From positions 806,001-870,000 of the forward strand of contig CANLQD010000002.1 in assembly GCA_947493175.1 (NCBI GenBank): a stretch of DNA of 64,000 nucleotides, written 5' to 3'. This DNA is from an uncultured Flavobacteriaceae bacterium (lineage in GTDB: Bacteria; Bacteroidota; Bacteroidia; Flavobacteriales; Flavobacteriaceae). Below are positions 63,934 through 64,000 of the stretch, piece by piece. A model generated the notes under the pieces. It made no database searches and was not told the origin of the DNA. It was given only the letters and a program-made list of their open reading frames with translations. A program made the translations under genes and the position numbers. How positions within the stretch are numbered: position 1 is the first letter of the stretch; the number at the start of each line of letters is the position of its first letter.

Positions 63934-64000
63934 TTATTGCCCAATATTAATGTGTACATACGTCATGATCTCCCACTCGCTACCATTCCCGAATCCGACC
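63934..64000 (-). CDS. C-terminal end of an upstream gene of the glucan locus (partial)
   Basis: The open frame entering at base 64000 encodes 21 residues, ending GSEWEIMTYVHINIGQ and a TAA at 63934-63936. It is 15 bp before the binding-protein start, so the genes are contiguous. By position it could be a SusD-like or SusE-like protein, but the fragment is too short to tell. Confidence 0.5.
   Translation of the reverse strand, partial: VGFGNGSEWEIMTYVHINIGQ

Overview
The window looks like chromosomal DNA of a marine Flavobacteriaceae bacterium (Bacteroidota). Supporting signs are A-rich translation leaders without Shine-Dalgarno sites, one clear TTG-N21-TAnnTTTG promoter of the Bacteroidota type, many SPII lipoproteins (some with acidic residues after the Cys, as in the surface-export signal), a TonB-dependent receptor with an N-terminal carboxypeptidase-like domain, families typical of the phylum (DUF2141, DUF4870, PadR-PspC-GIN operon, GxxExxY), and a large beta-glucan utilisation locus. 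Genus assignment (Maribacter/Zobellia/Arenibacter-like) is inference only.

Layout. 1-895: a membrane class III nucleotide cyclase, cut by the window edge. 1327-2033: a run of four 37-codon genes, three of them near-identical, ending in a strong terminator; this family is unknown to me. 2248-4959: an ECF42-type sigma factor module (VOC protein, YciI/DGPF protein, sigma factor with C-terminal TPR-like part, TfoX-N protein) holding a 161-bp inverted-repeat element. 4987-5755: a DUF559 nuclease-like gene between direct repeats. 5848-12504: a leftward molybdenum hydroxylase (CO-dehydrogenase-like) operon, coxD-coxE-coxS-coxL-coxM, interrupted between coxD and coxE by a frameshifted GxxExxY gene flanked by another repeat family. 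12694-21530: a TonB receptor divergent from DUF2141, dps divergent from oxyR, PBP4, msrA, nudK, DUF4406 and a Crp/Fnr regulator. 21960-29293: amidohydrolase, GMC oxidoreductase with its gluconate-dehydrogenase-type small subunit, and conserved proteins of poorly known role. 29427-33745: DUF4870/NTF2/PadR/PspC/GIN genes with a palindromic operator in the promoter. 33874-38601: dipeptide epimerase, AONS-like PLP enzyme, lipocalin-like protein, trxB, LytTR regulator.

38710-47827: carbohydrate accessory genes: a formylglycine-generating enzyme with its sulfatase, a Gfo/Idh/MocA oxidoreductase, xylAB, and a divergent MFS transporter. 47968-64000 (all leftward): a laminarin-type beta-1,3/1,6-glucan locus. 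Reading in the direction of transcription: end of an unidentified gene, surface glycan-binding lipoprotein, GH16 endoglucanase, PKD plus triple-CBM lipoprotein, sugar porter, a GH149-like phosphorylase, periplasmic GH17, periplasmic GH30, a transporter fused to a GH17 domain, and a stand-alone GH17 without signal peptide. Lipobox context suggests GH16 and the binding proteins work at the cell surface, GH17 and GH30 (branch removal) in the periplasm, and phosphorolysis plus two GH17 domains in the cytoplasm.

The two observations I rank highest are the array of 37-residue basic peptides and the transporter-GH17 fusion. No tRNA, rRNA, CRISPR array or complete insertion sequence was recognised.
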